DNA from: Muribaculaceae bacterium
GTDB lineage: Bacteria; Bacteroidota; Bacteroidia; Bacteroidales; Muribaculaceae
DNA length: 56,592 nt
Direction: 5' to 3'
NCBI GenBank assembly: GCA_017553785.1
Contig: JAFZKD010000104.1
Span: 1 to 56,592 of the forward strand
In this document: piece after piece, positions 18,635 through 28,641 of the stretch
How positions within the stretch are numbered: position 1 is the first letter of the stretch
How the letters are laid out: every line of letters begins with the position of its first letter
Made by a program: the position numbers and the translations under genes
Notes under the pieces: generated by a model
Told to the model about the DNA's origin: nothing
The model's database searches: none
The model's input: only the letters and a program-made list of their open reading frames with translations

Positions 18635-19960
18635 ATGGAAAAGAACCAGTACATTGTAGCACTTGAAATCGGTAGTTCCAAAATCGTTGGAGCGATTGCC
18701 GAGAAAACTTCGGCTGGATACTTGAGCGTGAAGCACCTGCAGGAAGAAAAGCACCTGAGTAGTGTGAGATATGGAATCGTGCAGAATGTCGAGAATATCA
18801 AGAGCAGCATCAATCGTATCATCAAGAATTTGGAAGGAATGGTTGACGGGCGTATCACCCAGGTCTATATGGGTGTTAGCGGCAGGTCGCTGCACAGTAT
18901 CGTTAGCGAGGTGAACCGCAGCGTGGAATCAACAGTTCCTATCACCAAGGATCTCATTGACCGCATTATCCATGATGCGACAAGTTCCCCGATCCGCAAC
19001 TACGAGACCATTGATATCGTGCCTCGTGCCTACTACGTTGATAAGGTTGAGACGCCAAATCCTGTAGGACAGTTTGGTTCGTCCATAAAAATCAAGGTCA
19101 ACCTGATTGTGGCAAAGCCCGCACTCAAGCTCAACTTGAACCGCTTGATGACGTTGAACACCCCCCAAGTCAAGGACTATATCGTCACTCCACTGGCAGT
19201 GGCTGAGCAGGTGTTGAGCGACAGCGACCGTGAACTGGGCTGCATGCTGGTGGATATGGGTGCCGAGACGACCACCGTCGCCATCTACAAGAACAAAGCA
19301 CTCATCTACTTGAACACCTTGCCACTGGGCGGTCGCAACCTGACCCGTGATGTGATGAACGGCATGAGTGTGCTTGAGGAGACTGCCGAGAACGTGAAGA
19401 AGAATATCAACAACCCGCTTGATCCCGGCAACGTGAGCAATGTGGTGATCGAGGGTGTGAGCGCCCCCGAGGCTGCCAACTACATATCGGCACGTACGGG
19501 AGAGATTATCGCCAACATCAACCAGCAGTTAGCCGATGCCGGTATCTCTTCTGACGCTATCCAGAGTATCGTGCTCATTGGTGGTAGCGCACATCTGGGC
19601 GGTTTGCTGCAGAAGATGGAAGACACCATCAAGATCAAGGTGCGCATGGGACAGAATCCTCCCACGCTCAACATCTTGAACTCTGACATCAACCGCATGG
19701 AGTACATAGAACTCTTCTCGTTGCTGGCTAAGGCTGGCGAGAATATCGAACCCGGCGAGACTTGCGTGGAGCTAAACAAATATGAGAATGGTCCCACCTT
19801 TGAGGGTATGGCTAATCCCCGCCAGGTTACCGAACCTGAGCGTCCCGCTGAGCGTGAACCCAGGCGCAATAAGCCCGAAAAACGCAACCGCTGGAAGAAA
19901 TGGACCGACAAATTATCCAGCCTCATGTCAGAGGATGATGCCAATGACGAGGAACAATAA
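18635..19960 (+). CDS. ftsA: cell division protein FtsA
   Basis: Actin-like ATPase that tethers FtsZ to the membrane. 441 residues. Opens with VALEIGSSKIVGAIAEK (phosphate 1 motif), then the SHS2 1C domain (about 80-160), LVDMGAETTTVAIYK (phosphate 2, about 205) and IVLIGGSAHLGGL (adenosine motif, about 310). Ends with a basic linker and an amphipathic helix (about 415-430, RWKKWTDKLSSLM) before an acidic tail; this is the expected membrane-targeting segment. Followed by ftsZ after 52 bases. Confidence 0.96.
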   Translation: MEKNQYIVALEIGSSKIVGAIAEKTSAGYLSVKHLQEEKHLSSVRYGIVQNVENIKSSINRIIKNLEGMVDGRITQVYMGVSGRSLHSIVSEVNRSVESTVPITKDLIDRIIHDATSSPIRNYETIDIVPRAYYVDKVETPNPVGQFGSSIKIKVNLIVAKPALKLNLNRLMTLNTPQVKDYIVTPLAVAEQVLSDSDRELGCMLVDMGAETTTVAIYKNKALIYLNTLPLGGRNLTRDVMNGMSVLEETAENVKKNINNPLDPGNVSNVVIEGVSAPEAANYISARTGEIIANINQQLADAGISSDAIQSIVLIGGSAHLGGLLQKMEDTIKIKVRMGQNPPTLNILNSDINRMEYIELFSLLAKAGENIEPGETCVELNKYENGPTFEGMANPRQVTEPERPAEREPRRNKPEKRNRWKKWTDKLSSLMSEDDANDEEQ

Positions 19961-20012
19961 AACAGCGTTAAGAACTCATATACCCAAACAAAAAAATAAA
20001 AACAATCATAAT

Positions 20013-21416
20013 ATGGAAGACGAACTTATTCAATTCGGAGGGAAAACCCGGAGCTCTCGCGCGACAGGTCATGACATCATGTCCACACTGGATCAGGATT
20101 CCGGATTTCAGGATAAAGAGAAGACTCGCACCATCATCAAGGTGATGGGTGTGGGCGGTGGTGGCAACAATGCCATCAACCACATGTATATGCAGAACAT
20201 CGAGGGTGTTTCATTTGTCGTCCTCAATACCGATAGGCAGCAGCTCAACGAGTCCCCGGTGCCCAACCGTGTGCTCCTGGGTCCCAATACCACCCACGGT
20301 TTAGGTGCGGGTAATATCCCCGAGACCGCTAAGCTGGCCGCCGAAGAGAGTGAGGCCGACATCGCGGCCCTCTTTGACGATGATACCAAGATGGTCTTCA
20401 TCACCGCTGGTATGGGTGGTGGAACGGGTACCGGTGCCGCTCCCGTTGTGGCACGTATCGCCCACGATAAGGGTGTACTTACCATCGGTATTGTGACCAT
20501 TCCTTTCCTGTTCGAGGGTCCGAAGAAGATTCTCAAGGCGCTTGCCGGTGCCGATGAGATGGGCAAGTATGTTGACGCGCTGCTCATCATCAACAACCAG
20601 CGCCTGACCGAGATTTACAGTGACCTTGACTTCACTAACGCCTTCGGCAAGGCCGACGACACCTTGACCACCGCTGCACGCAGCATCAGTGACCTGATTA
20701 CTGTCAATGGTGTCATCAACCTCGACTTCAACGATGTGAACACCACCCTGCGCAATGGTGGTGCCGCCATCATCAGTTCGGGTTATGGCACGGGCGAGCG
20801 CCGTGTGACTAAGGCTATCGAGGACGCCCTTGAGTCACCGCTGCTCAAGAACCGTGACGTTTATGGCTCGCGCAAGATTCTGATGAATGTCTATTTCAAC
20901 CCCAACAGCGGGTCTCCGCTGCTCATGAAGGAGCTGAACGAGATTCAGGAGTTCATGGCTAACTTTGATCAGGAAGTTGATGTGATCTGGGGTACTGCCC
21001 ACGACCTGAGCCTTGAAGAGCAGATTAAGGTGACTGTGCTTGCCGCCGGATTTAATGTGTCGCTCGACAAGGAAGCGCCAGTGCAAACTGTCAGGACGTC
21101 TCACGAACCCGTGAAGTCCCATTCTAATATGTCCGATGCGGATCGACTCAAGAGGGAGTATGGCGACAAGGCCATCAGTGATTTGACACTCAAGCAGCTG
21201 AGCGCGCGCTACATCGTGCTCACCCCCGAGGAGATGGACGACGACGATGTCATCGACATGATAGAGAAGACGCCTACCTACAAGCGCAAACCTGATTTCC
21301 GCAACCAGATCAAGGAACGCCAGCAGGCTGTTATTCAGGAGAAGCCTGTCGAGGTGCCCAAGTCACCAAAACGTCTCAGTAGCGACTCGCAGACAATCGA
21401 CTTTGGTGACAATTAA
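20013..21416 (+). CDS. ftsZ: cell division GTPase FtsZ
   Basis: Tubulin homologue that forms the Z ring. 467 residues from ATG 20013 (MEDELIQFGG); the frame stays open to 19782 but that part overlaps ftsA and is not family-like. GTP-binding motifs: VMGVGGGGNNAINHM (about 43), the tubulin signature GMGGGTGTGAAP (about 133), and the T7 loop region NLDFNDVNT (about 235). The C-terminal ~130 residues are a variable linker. The end (SSDSQTIDFGDN) does not show the common DIPxFLR-type peptide that binds FtsA, so that contact must use a divergent sequence. Confidence 0.96.
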   Translation: MEDELIQFGGKTRSSRATGHDIMSTLDQDSGFQDKEKTRTIIKVMGVGGGGNNAINHMYMQNIEGVSFVVLNTDRQQLNESPVPNRVLLGPNTTHGLGAGNIPETAKLAAEESEADIAALFDDDTKMVFITAGMGGGTGTGAAPVVARIAHDKGVLTIGIVTIPFLFEGPKKILKALAGADEMGKYVDALLIINNQRLTEIYSDLDFTNAFGKADDTLTTAARSISDLITVNGVINLDFNDVNTTLRNGGAAIISSGYGTGERRVTKAIEDALESPLLKNRDVYGSRKILMNVYFNPNSGSPLLMKELNEIQEFMANFDQEVDVIWGTAHDLSLEEQIKVTVLAAGFNVSLDKEAPVQTVRTSHEPVKSHSNMSDADRLKREYGDKAISDLTLKQLSARYIVLTPEEMDDDDVIDMIEKTPTYKRKPDFRNQIKERQQAVIQEKPVEVPKSPKRLSSDSQTIDFGDN

Positions 21417-21442
21417 TATAATATTAAATAATGTGATAAAGA

Positions 21443-21465
21443 ATGGCCACGTGCATACGGGCCAT
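21443..21465. promoter_or_regulatory. hairpin between ftsZ and serS
   Basis: ATGGCC (21443-21448) pairs with GGCCAT (21460-21465); inside, CGT/ACG closes a GCAT loop. It sits 27 bases after the ftsZ stop and 26 bases before the serS start. The following bases (CTTTG) are a weak U-tract, so it may be a weak terminator of the dcw transcript or part of the serS leader. Confidence 0.5.
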
Positions 21466-21491
21466 CTTTGACTGTTAGATTTAATTTAAAA

Positions 21492-22763
21492 ATGCTGACA
21501 TTACAACTTATCAACCAGGACCCCGAGGATGTGATTCGCCGACTCGCTATCAAGCAGTTTGACGCTCGAGAGCCCATCACACGCATCGTGGAACTGGATA
21601 AGCAGCGCCGTGCACTGCAAAAACAACGCGACGACAATGCCGCTGTACTCAATAAGATGGCAGCCCAGATCGGTGCCCTCATGAAACAGGGAAACCGTGA
21701 AGAGGCCGAGAACGTGAAGTCCCAGGTGGCAGATCTCAAGACTGCCAACAAGGAGATTGACGACAATCTCACTGCTGCCCAAGACGAGATTACCCAGATC
21801 CTGCTGAGCATACCTAATGTGCCCTATAGTGGTGTGCCCGAGGGACGTACCGCCGAGGACAACGTCGTTGAGAAGACGGGCGGCAAGATGCCCGAACTGC
21901 CTAAAGACGCATTGCCTCATTGGGACTTGGCCAAGAAATACAACCTCATTGACTTTGATATGGGCGTGAAAATCACAGGCGCCGGCTTCCCCGTCTATGT
22001 GGGTAAGGGTGCGCGCCTGCAACGTGCATTGATCCAGTTCTTCCTCGACGAGGCCGGCAAGGCAGGCTATGTGGAGATTGAGCCGCCCTTCGTGGTCAAC
22101 GAGGCTTCGGGTTTGGGCACAGGGCAGCTGCCCGACAAGGAAGGGCAGATGTACCACTGCCAAGTGGACAACTTCTACCTGATTCCCACTGCCGAGGTGC
22201 CCGTGACCAACATGTACCGTGACGTGATTATCCCGCAGGAGGAACTGCCTAAGAAAAACTGCGCATTCTCGGCATGTTTCCGTCGTGAGGCAGGTTCCTA
22301 TGGCAAGGACGTGCGTGGCTTGAACCGTCTGCACCAGTTTGACAAGGTGGAGATCGTGCGCATCGAGCGTCCCGAGGACTCATACGCCGCTCTTGAGGAA
22401 ATGAAGGACCACGTGCAAGGCTTGCTCGACAAGCTGGAACTGCCGTGGCACATCCTGCGCTTGTGTGGTGGCGACATGAGCTTTACCAGCGCCATCACCT
22501 TTGACTTCGAGGTGTGGTCGGCAGCCCAGGAGCGTTGGCTCGAGGTGAGCAGTGTCTCCAACTTCGAGACCTACCAGGCCAACCGCCTCAAGTGCCGTTA
22601 CCGTGGTGATGACAAGAAGACCCACCTGTGCCACACCCTCAACGGGTCGGCACTGGCCCTGCCTCGCATCGTCGCTGCCCTGCTCGAGAACAACCAGACG
22701 CCCGAAGGCATCCGCATCCCGGCCGCCTTGCAGCGTTACACAGGTTTTGACATCATCGATTGA
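21492..22763 (+). CDS. serS: seryl-tRNA synthetase
   Basis: Class II synthetase for tRNA-Ser (and the precursor of tRNA-Sec where present). 423 residues from ATG 21492; an upstream in-frame GTG-type start would add eight unlike residues. The N-terminal antiparallel coiled coil that grips the tRNA long variable arm spans about 27-105. Catalytic motifs: TAEVPVTNMYRD (about 235), motif 2 FRREAGSYGKDVRGL (about 262), and motif 3 LNGSALALPRIVAALLENNQ (about 382). It may be read from the dcw transcript or separately; no TAnnTTTG is obvious in the 75-base gap. Confidence 0.96.
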   Translation: MLTLQLINQDPEDVIRRLAIKQFDAREPITRIVELDKQRRALQKQRDDNAAVLNKMAAQIGALMKQGNREEAENVKSQVADLKTANKEIDDNLTAAQDEITQILLSIPNVPYSGVPEGRTAEDNVVEKTGGKMPELPKDALPHWDLAKKYNLIDFDMGVKITGAGFPVYVGKGARLQRALIQFFLDEAGKAGYVEIEPPFVVNEASGLGTGQLPDKEGQMYHCQVDNFYLIPTAEVPVTNMYRDVIIPQEELPKKNCAFSACFRREAGSYGKDVRGLNRLHQFDKVEIVRIERPEDSYAALEEMKDHVQGLLDKLELPWHILRLCGGDMSFTSAITFDFEVWSAAQERWLEVSSVSNFETYQANRLKCRYRGDDKKTHLCHTLNGSALALPRIVAALLENNQTPEGIRIPAALQRYTGFDIID

Positions 22764-22782
22764 CGAGTGATACAGACTACGG

Positions 22783-22848
22783 ATTACGCGAATTAAACGA
22801 ATAGTTTTCAGATATCTGGATTCGTAAAATTCGCGTAATTCGTATTTT
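22783..22848 (+). terminator. long multi-stem inverted repeat after serS
   Basis: ATTACGCGAATT (22783-22794) pairs perfectly with AATTCGCGTAAT (22828-22839). Further in, ACGAAT (22797-22802) pairs with ATTCGT (22820-22825), and the tip contains the palindrome CAGATATCTG (22809-22818). ATTTTTG follows. This is a strong intrinsic terminator for serS, just upstream of the acyltransferase start at 22866. Confidence 0.75.
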
Positions 22849-22865
22849 TGAAGATTGAAGAGTGT

Positions 22866-23891
22866 ATGAAACGACAGGCTTGGCTCGATTATATCAAGTT
22901 CATCGCGATGTTTCTTGTCGTGGTCTATCACACGCCGCCGCGTTGCGAGCATGACGGCCATGTGCACGAACTCGCGTTATTCAATTTGGGTGCGCCCGTC
23001 TTCTTTTTTGCTGCAGGATATCTATTTAACATGGCGCGTCAGCGGGGATTTTTCGCCTTTTTGAAGAAACGCGCCCGTCAGATTCTGGTGCCATACACCA
23101 CATTCTTCATCATCTTTTATGCCCTGTGGCTGGTGATCGGCCGCCGCATGGCTGGTGCTGACGAACAGGCGATAGACACCTTCACGCCATTGTGGCAGTT
23201 CATTCAGGGTACACCTAAAACCGTCCTTGGCCCCTTCTGGTTCCTTGCCTGCCTGTTCACCATGCAGCTCATCTATTACCCGATTAAAAAGTGCCTGTCG
23301 GGCTTTTGGCCTGTTGTTGTCGCCATCCTCTTGAACCTTTCGCTGTTTATCATTCCTGCTGTTCCCTGGGTGATGTATTGGAATCTGGACCGCGCATTGC
23401 TGTTCATGCCGATTTATGCGGTGGGTAACTGCGGGCGTGAATGGTTTGACAAGGTTTCGTTTGATAAGCCTGCCAACGCTCTTTTGTGGCTGATACTGGG
23501 CGCTGTCGGGGTGGGGTTTCTCGTTATTGCGCCGCTGACGCTGGACCGTGAGGTGTCCTATATCCTCGCCACCGAGGCAATCCTCTGTGTCCTGCCGCTG
23601 ATTGTCGCCATCTGCAAGTGGCTGGAGAGCCGTTTCGGGACCAGCCGTGTCGCGCAGACGGTTGCCATCACCAGCATCACTTACCTTGCTTTGCAAAACT
23701 ATCTGATCGGCATCATCAAAATGCTGGTGGCTAAGGTGCTCGGTCCTGAGCTGCTGGACGGCAGCATCCTTATGAAGGTCGCCATCGCCATTGCCGTCAT
23801 GGTCATCCTATACCCGTTGGCGCTACTCATCGACCGTTACCTCCCCTTCCTCCTGGGCAAGTCCTATAAGAAAGGCCGTACAGTTGAATGA
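22866..23891 (+). CDS. membrane acyltransferase 3 family protein
   Basis: 341-residue integral membrane protein with about ten hydrophobic segments. It begins RQAWLDYIKFIAMFLVVVYHTPP: the D-x-x-(R/K) and the histidine of the first helix are hallmarks of the acyltransferase 3 family, which O-acetylates surface polysaccharides, LPS or peptidoglycan. GAPVFFFAAGYLF follows at the second helix. The acceptor cannot be told from sequence. The start at 22866 was chosen because it leads directly into the conserved WLDYIKF; an 18-base longer TTG start exists. No partner glycan genes adjoin it. Confidence 0.85.
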   Translation: MKRQAWLDYIKFIAMFLVVVYHTPPRCEHDGHVHELALFNLGAPVFFFAAGYLFNMARQRGFFAFLKKRARQILVPYTTFFIIFYALWLVIGRRMAGADEQAIDTFTPLWQFIQGTPKTVLGPFWFLACLFTMQLIYYPIKKCLSGFWPVVVAILLNLSLFIIPAVPWVMYWNLDRALLFMPIYAVGNCGREWFDKVSFDKPANALLWLILGAVGVGFLVIAPLTLDREVSYILATEAILCVLPLIVAICKWLESRFGTSRVAQTVAITSITYLALQNYLIGIIKMLVAKVLGPELLDGSILMKVAIAIAVMVILYPLALLIDRYLPFLLGKSYKKGRTVE

Positions 23892-24155
23892 TTATTATAT
23901 CAAAAGTACAAATAACGTTTTTTTGATTTCGGTGGGAGTTGCAAAACTAACGCCTAAAACTTATGACCGCGCTTCGCGCGAGAAATTCAAAATTATAAAT
24001 CAAATTCAAATAAAAGAGTTGTTCCTGCTGCTCCACGTTGTAATTGTTGTTTGAGAATAAGGAGCATGTTGTTTGAAAAGTGCGCGCAAGCCAACGCGAT
24101 GAGCGTGGTTTAATCGTGTGAAATGTGGAGAAGTGAAATATTTTGCGTACCTTTG
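23892..24155 (+). promoter_or_regulatory. gap before lysS with its -7 element
   Basis: The 301-bp gap 23892-24192 holds no gene. A GC-rich dyad (CGCGCTTCGCGCG, about 23966-23978) is followed by AT-rich sequence. TACCTTTG at 24148-24155 is a good -7 element for lysS, 38 bases before its ATG; the -33 element is weak. Confidence 0.55.
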
Positions 24156-24192
24156 CAGTTTAATAGAACAACAAATAAAGAGATAAGATACA

Positions 24193-25935
24193 ATGAATGT
24201 ACTGGAATTAAGCGAACAAGAGATTATCCGCCGCAACAGTTTGGAGCAGCTCAAGGCGATGGGCATCAACCCTTATCCTGCCGATGAGTATGTGGTCAAC
24301 GCCTATAGTGACGACATCATCGCCAACTTCAGCGACGATGCGGAGCCGCGTCAGGTAAGCATCGCCGGACGCATGATGAACCGCCGCATCATGGGCAAGG
24401 CCTCGTTCTTTGAGCTGCAGGACTCACGGGGCCGCGTGCAGGTGTACGTGAGCCGTGATGACCTGTGCCCTGACGAGAACAAGGACCTGTACAACACCGT
24501 GTTCAAGAAGTTGCTCGACATGGGCGACTTTGTGGGCGTTCAGGGATTCGTGTTCCGCACCCAGACGGGCGAGATCAGCGTGCATGCCCAATCGCTCAAG
24601 CTACTGAGCAAGTCGCTCAAACCGCTGCCCGTGGTCAAGCAGAAGGACGGCGTGACCTATGACGCGTTCGAGGATCCCGAACTGCGTTATCGCCAGCGCT
24701 ATGTGGATCTGGTGGTCAACGCTGGTGTGAAAGAAACCTTCCTGAAACGTGCCCAGGTGGTGAAGACCATGCGTCAGGTGCTTGATGATGCTGGCTATAC
24801 CGAGGTGGAAACCCCGACATTGCAGGCTATCGCCGGTGGTGCCACGGCACGTCCGTTCATCACCCACTTCAACGCGCTCAACATTCCCATGTACATGCGC
24901 ATCGCCACCGAGCTCTACCTCAAGCGACTGATTGTGGGCGGCTTCGAGGGCGTGTATGAAATCGGAAAGAACTTCCGCAACGAGGGCATGGACCGCAACC
25001 ACAACCCCGAGTTCACCTGCATGGAGCTGTATGTGCAGTACAAGGACTACAACTGGATGATGTCGTTCACCGAGCAGCTGCTGGAAAAGATCTGCGTCGC
25101 AGTCAACGGCAAGTCCGAGACCGAAATCGACGGCCAGGTCATCAGTTTCAAGGCGCCTTACCGCCGTCTGCCGATCCTTGAGGCCATCAAGGAGAAGACG
25201 GGCCACGACCTGGAGGGCAAGAGTGAGGACGAGATCCGTGACGTGTGCCGCCAGCTGAACCTCGAGATCGACGACACGATGGGCAAGGGCAAACTGATTG
25301 ACGAGATCTTCGGGGAGTTCTGCGAGGGTACATTCATCCAACCCACATTCATCATCGACTATCCCGTCGAGATGTCACCGCTGACCAAGATGCACCGTAC
25401 CAAGCCCGGCTTGACCGAGCGCTTCGAGCTGATGGTCAACGGCAAGGAGGTGGCTAACGCCTACAGTGAGTTGAACGACCCCATCGACCAGGAGGAGCGC
25501 TTTAAGGAGCAGATGCGCCTGGCCGACAAGGGCGACGACGAGGCGATGATCATCGACCAGGACTTCCTGCGCGCCCTGCAATACGGCATGCCTCCCACGA
25601 GCGGCATCGGCATCGGCATCGACCGTCTGGTGATGCTCATGACCGGCAACAGCTACATCCAGGACGTGCTGCTGTTCCCGCAGATGCGTCCCGAGAAGAC
25701 ACCGGCCCGTGACAGGGTCGAGGCATTTACCTCACTGGGCATTCCTGAGGAATGGGTCGCTCCCATTCAAAAAGCGGGTTTTCTCACCGTCGCGGCTTTA
25801 GGTGCTCTGGAGAAGCCCGGCAAGTTGTTCCAGGACCTGCTGGACATCAACAAGAAGTACAAACTCGGACTGAAAGTGCCTGTTGTTGACGAGGTCAAGA
25901 AATGGGTCGAGGCCGCAGCAGCGGTTCAGGAATAA
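24193..25935 (+). CDS. lysS: lysyl-tRNA synthetase, class II
   Basis: Charges tRNA-Lys. 580 residues, about 75 longer than the E. coli enzyme. N-terminal OB-fold anticodon domain (about 45-160), then the class II core: [10 protein letters not shown] (about 172), motif 2 [15 protein letters not shown] (about 259), and motif 3 [15 protein letters not shown] (about 470). After the core comes an extra C-terminal domain of about 75 residues ([20 protein letters not shown] onward), helical and seen in other Bacteroidota LysRS; its job is not known to me. It has its own promoter and a strong terminator, so it is monocistronic. Confidence 0.96.
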   Translation: MNVLELSEQEIIRRNSLEQLKAMGINPYPADEYVVNAYSDDIIANFSDDAEPRQVSIAGRMMNRRIMGKASFFELQDSRGRVQVYVSRDDLCPDENKDLYNTVFKKLLDMGDFVGVQGFVFRTQTGEISVHAQSLKLLSKSLKPLPVVKQKDGVTYDAFEDPELRYRQRYVDLVVNAGVKETFLKRAQVVKTMRQVLDDAGYTEVETPTLQAIAGGATARPFITHFNALNIPMYMRIATELYLKRLIVGGFEGVYEIGKNFRNEGMDRNHNPEFTCMELYVQYKDYNWMMSFTEQLLEKICVAVNGKSETEIDGQVISFKAPYRRLPILEAIKEKTGHDLEGKSEDEIRDVCRQLNLEIDDTMGKGKLIDEIFGEFCEGTFIQPTFIIDYPVEMSPLTKMHRTKPGLTERFELMVNGKEVANAYSELNDPIDQEERFKEQMRLADKGDDEAMIIDQDFLRALQYGMPPTSGIGIGIDRLVMLMTGNSYIQDVLLFPQMRPEKTPARDRVEAFTSLGIPEEWVAPIQKAGFLTVAALGALEKPGKLFQDLLDINKKYKLGLKVPVVDEVKKWVEAAAAVQE

Positions 25936-25964
25936 TTCTCATTAGCAGAGAGATAATCATCATC

Positions 25965-26011
25965 GTGAGCAGGAATCACCATCAAGAGGTATTTCCTGCT
26001 CACTTGTTTTT
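25965..26011 (+). terminator. lysS terminator
   Basis: GTGAGCAGGAA (25965-25975) pairs perfectly with TTCCTGCTCAC (25993-26003), followed by TTGTTTTT. A standard intrinsic terminator 30 bases after the lysS stop. Confidence 0.85.
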
Positions 26012-26085
26012 GTCATTTACAATTTTTAAGAAAGTTTATAGCATCTTATTTCCGTCAAATAGCCTGTTGTTTCGTTATTATTGTA

Positions 26086-26093
26086 TATCTTTG
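26086..26093 (+). promoter_or_regulatory. promoter -7 element of PorZ-like copy 1
   Basis: TATCTTTG, followed by GGCATTTGATTCAG. Similar box-plus-leader sequences precede copies 2 and 3. The leader to the ATG is about 96 bases and ends in GATATG. Confidence 0.65.
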
Positions 26094-26189
26094 GCATTTG
26101 ATTCAGTGGGTTTATGCGCGAAAGGGTGCATATCTCGCTGTGTTTGAGCGTGTTAATATTTTTGAGAACATTATAAATACTTACTTGAT

Positions 26190-28544
26190 ATGTCTAAGAA
26201 ACATCTTTTGTCCTTGCTGACCTTGCTGATGGTAGCCATGACTGCAAATGCGGGCACTTGGAAGATTCATAATGTCTATCTGGCTTCCAAGATCCAAAAT
26301 GTCTATGACATTGGCGACAAGGTTTATTACTTGAGTGGCAATATGTTATGTCAGTATGACAAGAACACTCAGGAAATAGTCACATTAAACAGCCAGAATG
26401 TCCTCTCGGATAAAACTGTGAATCAGATTTATTATGATGTGGACCGTGGGTTGCTTTTTGTGGCTTATGCCGATGCCAATATTGATGTGATTGACAGTAG
26501 CGGCAAAGTGACCAATATCAGTGCCATCAAGGATGCTATTGGCCGTGTGTATGGCGCTAAGCTGACCGATGGCGTGCTCACAAGCTGTTTGGACAAGAAA
26601 ATCTTTAACATTAACTTTGTTGACGGTATCGCCTATGTGGCCGTGGGGTATGGCTATGTGATGATTGACGAGTCAACGCTTAGGGTCATCAAGGATACCG
26701 TTTTGGGCGAGACGATTTGTGTCAACTCGGTGACACCACTTGGCGAAAACCTGCTGATACTCTCCAACACCTATTGCTATTACGGTCCCATTGGCGAGAC
26801 CGAACCTATCCGCAGGTACAACAAGTATAAACTCACATCCTCGTCGTTCACCGAGGGATTTATGTACCCGATAAATGACCACTCGGTGTTTGTCGTTGGT
26901 GCCAGCGCCTTATATAATTTTGACTTTGCCGATGACACGCTTGTTGTCACGACACTGGTAAGTGCCAAGCCGACGACGATCCAGAAGACGTCAACAGGCT
27001 TTGTCGCCAATTTCATGGGCAAAGCGTTCTATTACACGATTGACGCTACCGGAAAGGTTGCCACTCAGGCTTCGACTGAACAGGGATTTGCCACCTCTAA
27101 TCCATCGGGCGACGGCACGGTTTGGATTGCTGACGCTAACGGTTTGCATATCCAAAACAGCACTGAATACCATAAACTGAACTCTATGACCACCAATCGT
27201 CCACACTGGCTCAAGTATAATACAGCGATGGATCTGCTCTATGTGGGTGTGTCGGGCCGCAATCGTGGCTTGAGTGTGGCATCCAATGAATTACCCGACA
27301 ATGTCATCAACATCTATGACGGCACGAATTGGACCGATGCGACGGCATATACAGCCGCTGGCGCTGGCTATGCCTTCGTTTTCAATCCGCTGGATTCGAC
27401 AACCTATTTCCGCCCAAGTTGGAACAAGGGCATCCACAAGGTGACCAATAATGAGTTGAAGTTGATTTACACGAAGTCAAATTCGATGATTGGCACCAAT
27501 AAGCCCAATGTGGCATTCGACAACTACGGCAATTTGTGGGCGGTTTGTTCCTATGGTAACATGACTTGCCCGGCAGCGGTGCTGGTTAAGGATAGTGTCG
27601 CAAATAATCATGTCGCAAAGAGCGACTGGTACCAGCCCGATGGCTTGCTTGACCTTCACACGAAATACATGCAGGCTTCCAGCTTTGTGATCTCCAAGCT
27701 GAATAATGTCAAGATTTATACCGATGGCGATTTCAAGAAGCTTGGTAACGTCGGACGTATCTTCTGTTGGGACAATTTCATGGAGGATCCCACGCAAGGT
27801 ACTTACACGATGAAAATTTTCCCGTTCTTCACCGACCAGCGCAATAAGATGGTGGACTGGGAGTACATCTGGAAGATGGAGGAAGACGCCGAAGGTCTTG
27901 TTTGGGTGGGACATAGCGCGGGCTTGTTCGTGATCAACCCCCTTGAATTGTTCGACGACCAGCCCAAGGCAATCCGTCCCGTCATCACCAATTCATCCGA
28001 GAGCAAGGGTTACTTGTGCGAGGGATATTCGGTTCACGACATTGGCGTTGACAAGGATAATAACAAGTGGCTTGGCACCAACAACGGACTGTTTTTTGTG
28101 TCGCACGACGGCTCAGTGATATATGAGCATTTCACGACCCTCAACAGCGACCTTCCCGGCGATATGGTATATAGCGTGGAATGTGATCCTAAGCATGGAC
28201 GTGTTTTCATCTATACCGATGGCGGTTTTGCCGAGTATATCCCCGCAGGTGACGCTCCGGCACTGAACTATGATAACGTGTATGCATTCCCGAATCCCGT
28301 GGAGCCCGACTTCACCAGCATGATCAAGATCGCTAACTTGATGGAGAACACTTTTGTGACAATCACCGACAAGGATGGCCAGGTCATCGAACAGATCGGC
28401 CCGGTTTCGGGTAGCGCTTTGTGGGATGGCAGCGGTGCTGACGGCGCACGTGTGCCTACCGGCCTTTACAACATCTATGTCGCTCAGGGCGGGCAACCTG
28501 TGACGTCGGGTAAGCCTCAGGCGACAGTCATGATCATCAAGTAA
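26190..28544 (+). CDS. PorZ-like secreted beta-propeller protein, copy 1
   Basis: 784-residue exported protein. Signal peptide (1-21, KKHLLSLLTLLMVAMTANA), then GTWKIHNVYLASKIQNVYDI, the start of a PorZ-type N-terminal beta-propeller; repeated blades run to about 680 with motifs such as VYYLSGNMLC, WLKYNTAMDLLYVGVS and DNNKWLGTNNGLFFVS. The last ~85 residues (from YAFPNPVEPDFTS) form a T9SS-type C-terminal sorting domain ending VMIIK. In Porphyromonas PorZ belongs to the cell-surface attachment complex and presents A-LPS to the sortase PorU. Here it is the first of five tandem relatives; its exact role is inferred only. Own promoter and terminator. Confidence 0.8.
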   Translation: MSKKHLLSLLTLLMVAMTANAGTWKIHNVYLASKIQNVYDIGDKVYYLSGNMLCQYDKNTQEIVTLNSQNVLSDKTVNQIYYDVDRGLLFVAYADANIDVIDSSGKVTNISAIKDAIGRVYGAKLTDGVLTSCLDKKIFNINFVDGIAYVAVGYGYVMIDESTLRVIKDTVLGETICVNSVTPLGENLLILSNTYCYYGPIGETEPIRRYNKYKLTSSSFTEGFMYPINDHSVFVVGASALYNFDFADDTLVVTTLVSAKPTTIQKTSTGFVANFMGKAFYYTIDATGKVATQASTEQGFATSNPSGDGTVWIADANGLHIQNSTEYHKLNSMTTNRPHWLKYNTAMDLLYVGVSGRNRGLSVASNELPDNVINIYDGTNWTDATAYTAAGAGYAFVFNPLDSTTYFRPSWNKGIHKVTNNELKLIYTKSNSMIGTNKPNVAFDNYGNLWAVCSYGNMTCPAAVLVKDSVANNHVAKSDWYQPDGLLDLHTKYMQASSFVISKLNNVKIYTDGDFKKLGNVGRIFCWDNFMEDPTQGTYTMKIFPFFTDQRNKMVDWEYIWKMEEDAEGLVWVGHSAGLFVINPLELFDDQPKAIRPVITNSSESKGYLCEGYSVHDIGVDKDNNKWLGTNNGLFFVSHDGSVIYEHFTTLNSDLPGDMVYSVECDPKHGRVFIYTDGGFAEYIPAGDAPALNYDNVYAFPNPVEPDFTSMIKIANLMENTFVTITDKDGQVIEQIGPVSGSALWDGSGADGARVPTGLYNIYVAQGGQPVTSGKPQATVMIIK

Positions 28545-28577
28545 TCTATTGATGTCGAGAATACCAGTTTACATAGC

Positions 28578-28610
28578 GAGGGTATGCTGTTCGGCATACC
28601 CTCTTGTGTT
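28578..28610 (+). terminator. terminator after PorZ-like copy 1
   Basis: GAGGGTATGC (28578-28587) pairs perfectly with GCATACCCTC (28594-28603) around TGTTCG, followed by TTGTGTT. The T-tract is modest. Confidence 0.65.
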
Positions 28611-28641
28611 GGACTGAGTCGTGTATCATCACCCTCTCCCT

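Noticed and set aside
19782-20012. N-terminal extension of FtsZ
   Set aside because: The stretch overlaps ftsA in another frame and is not FtsZ-like; the family start is at 20013.
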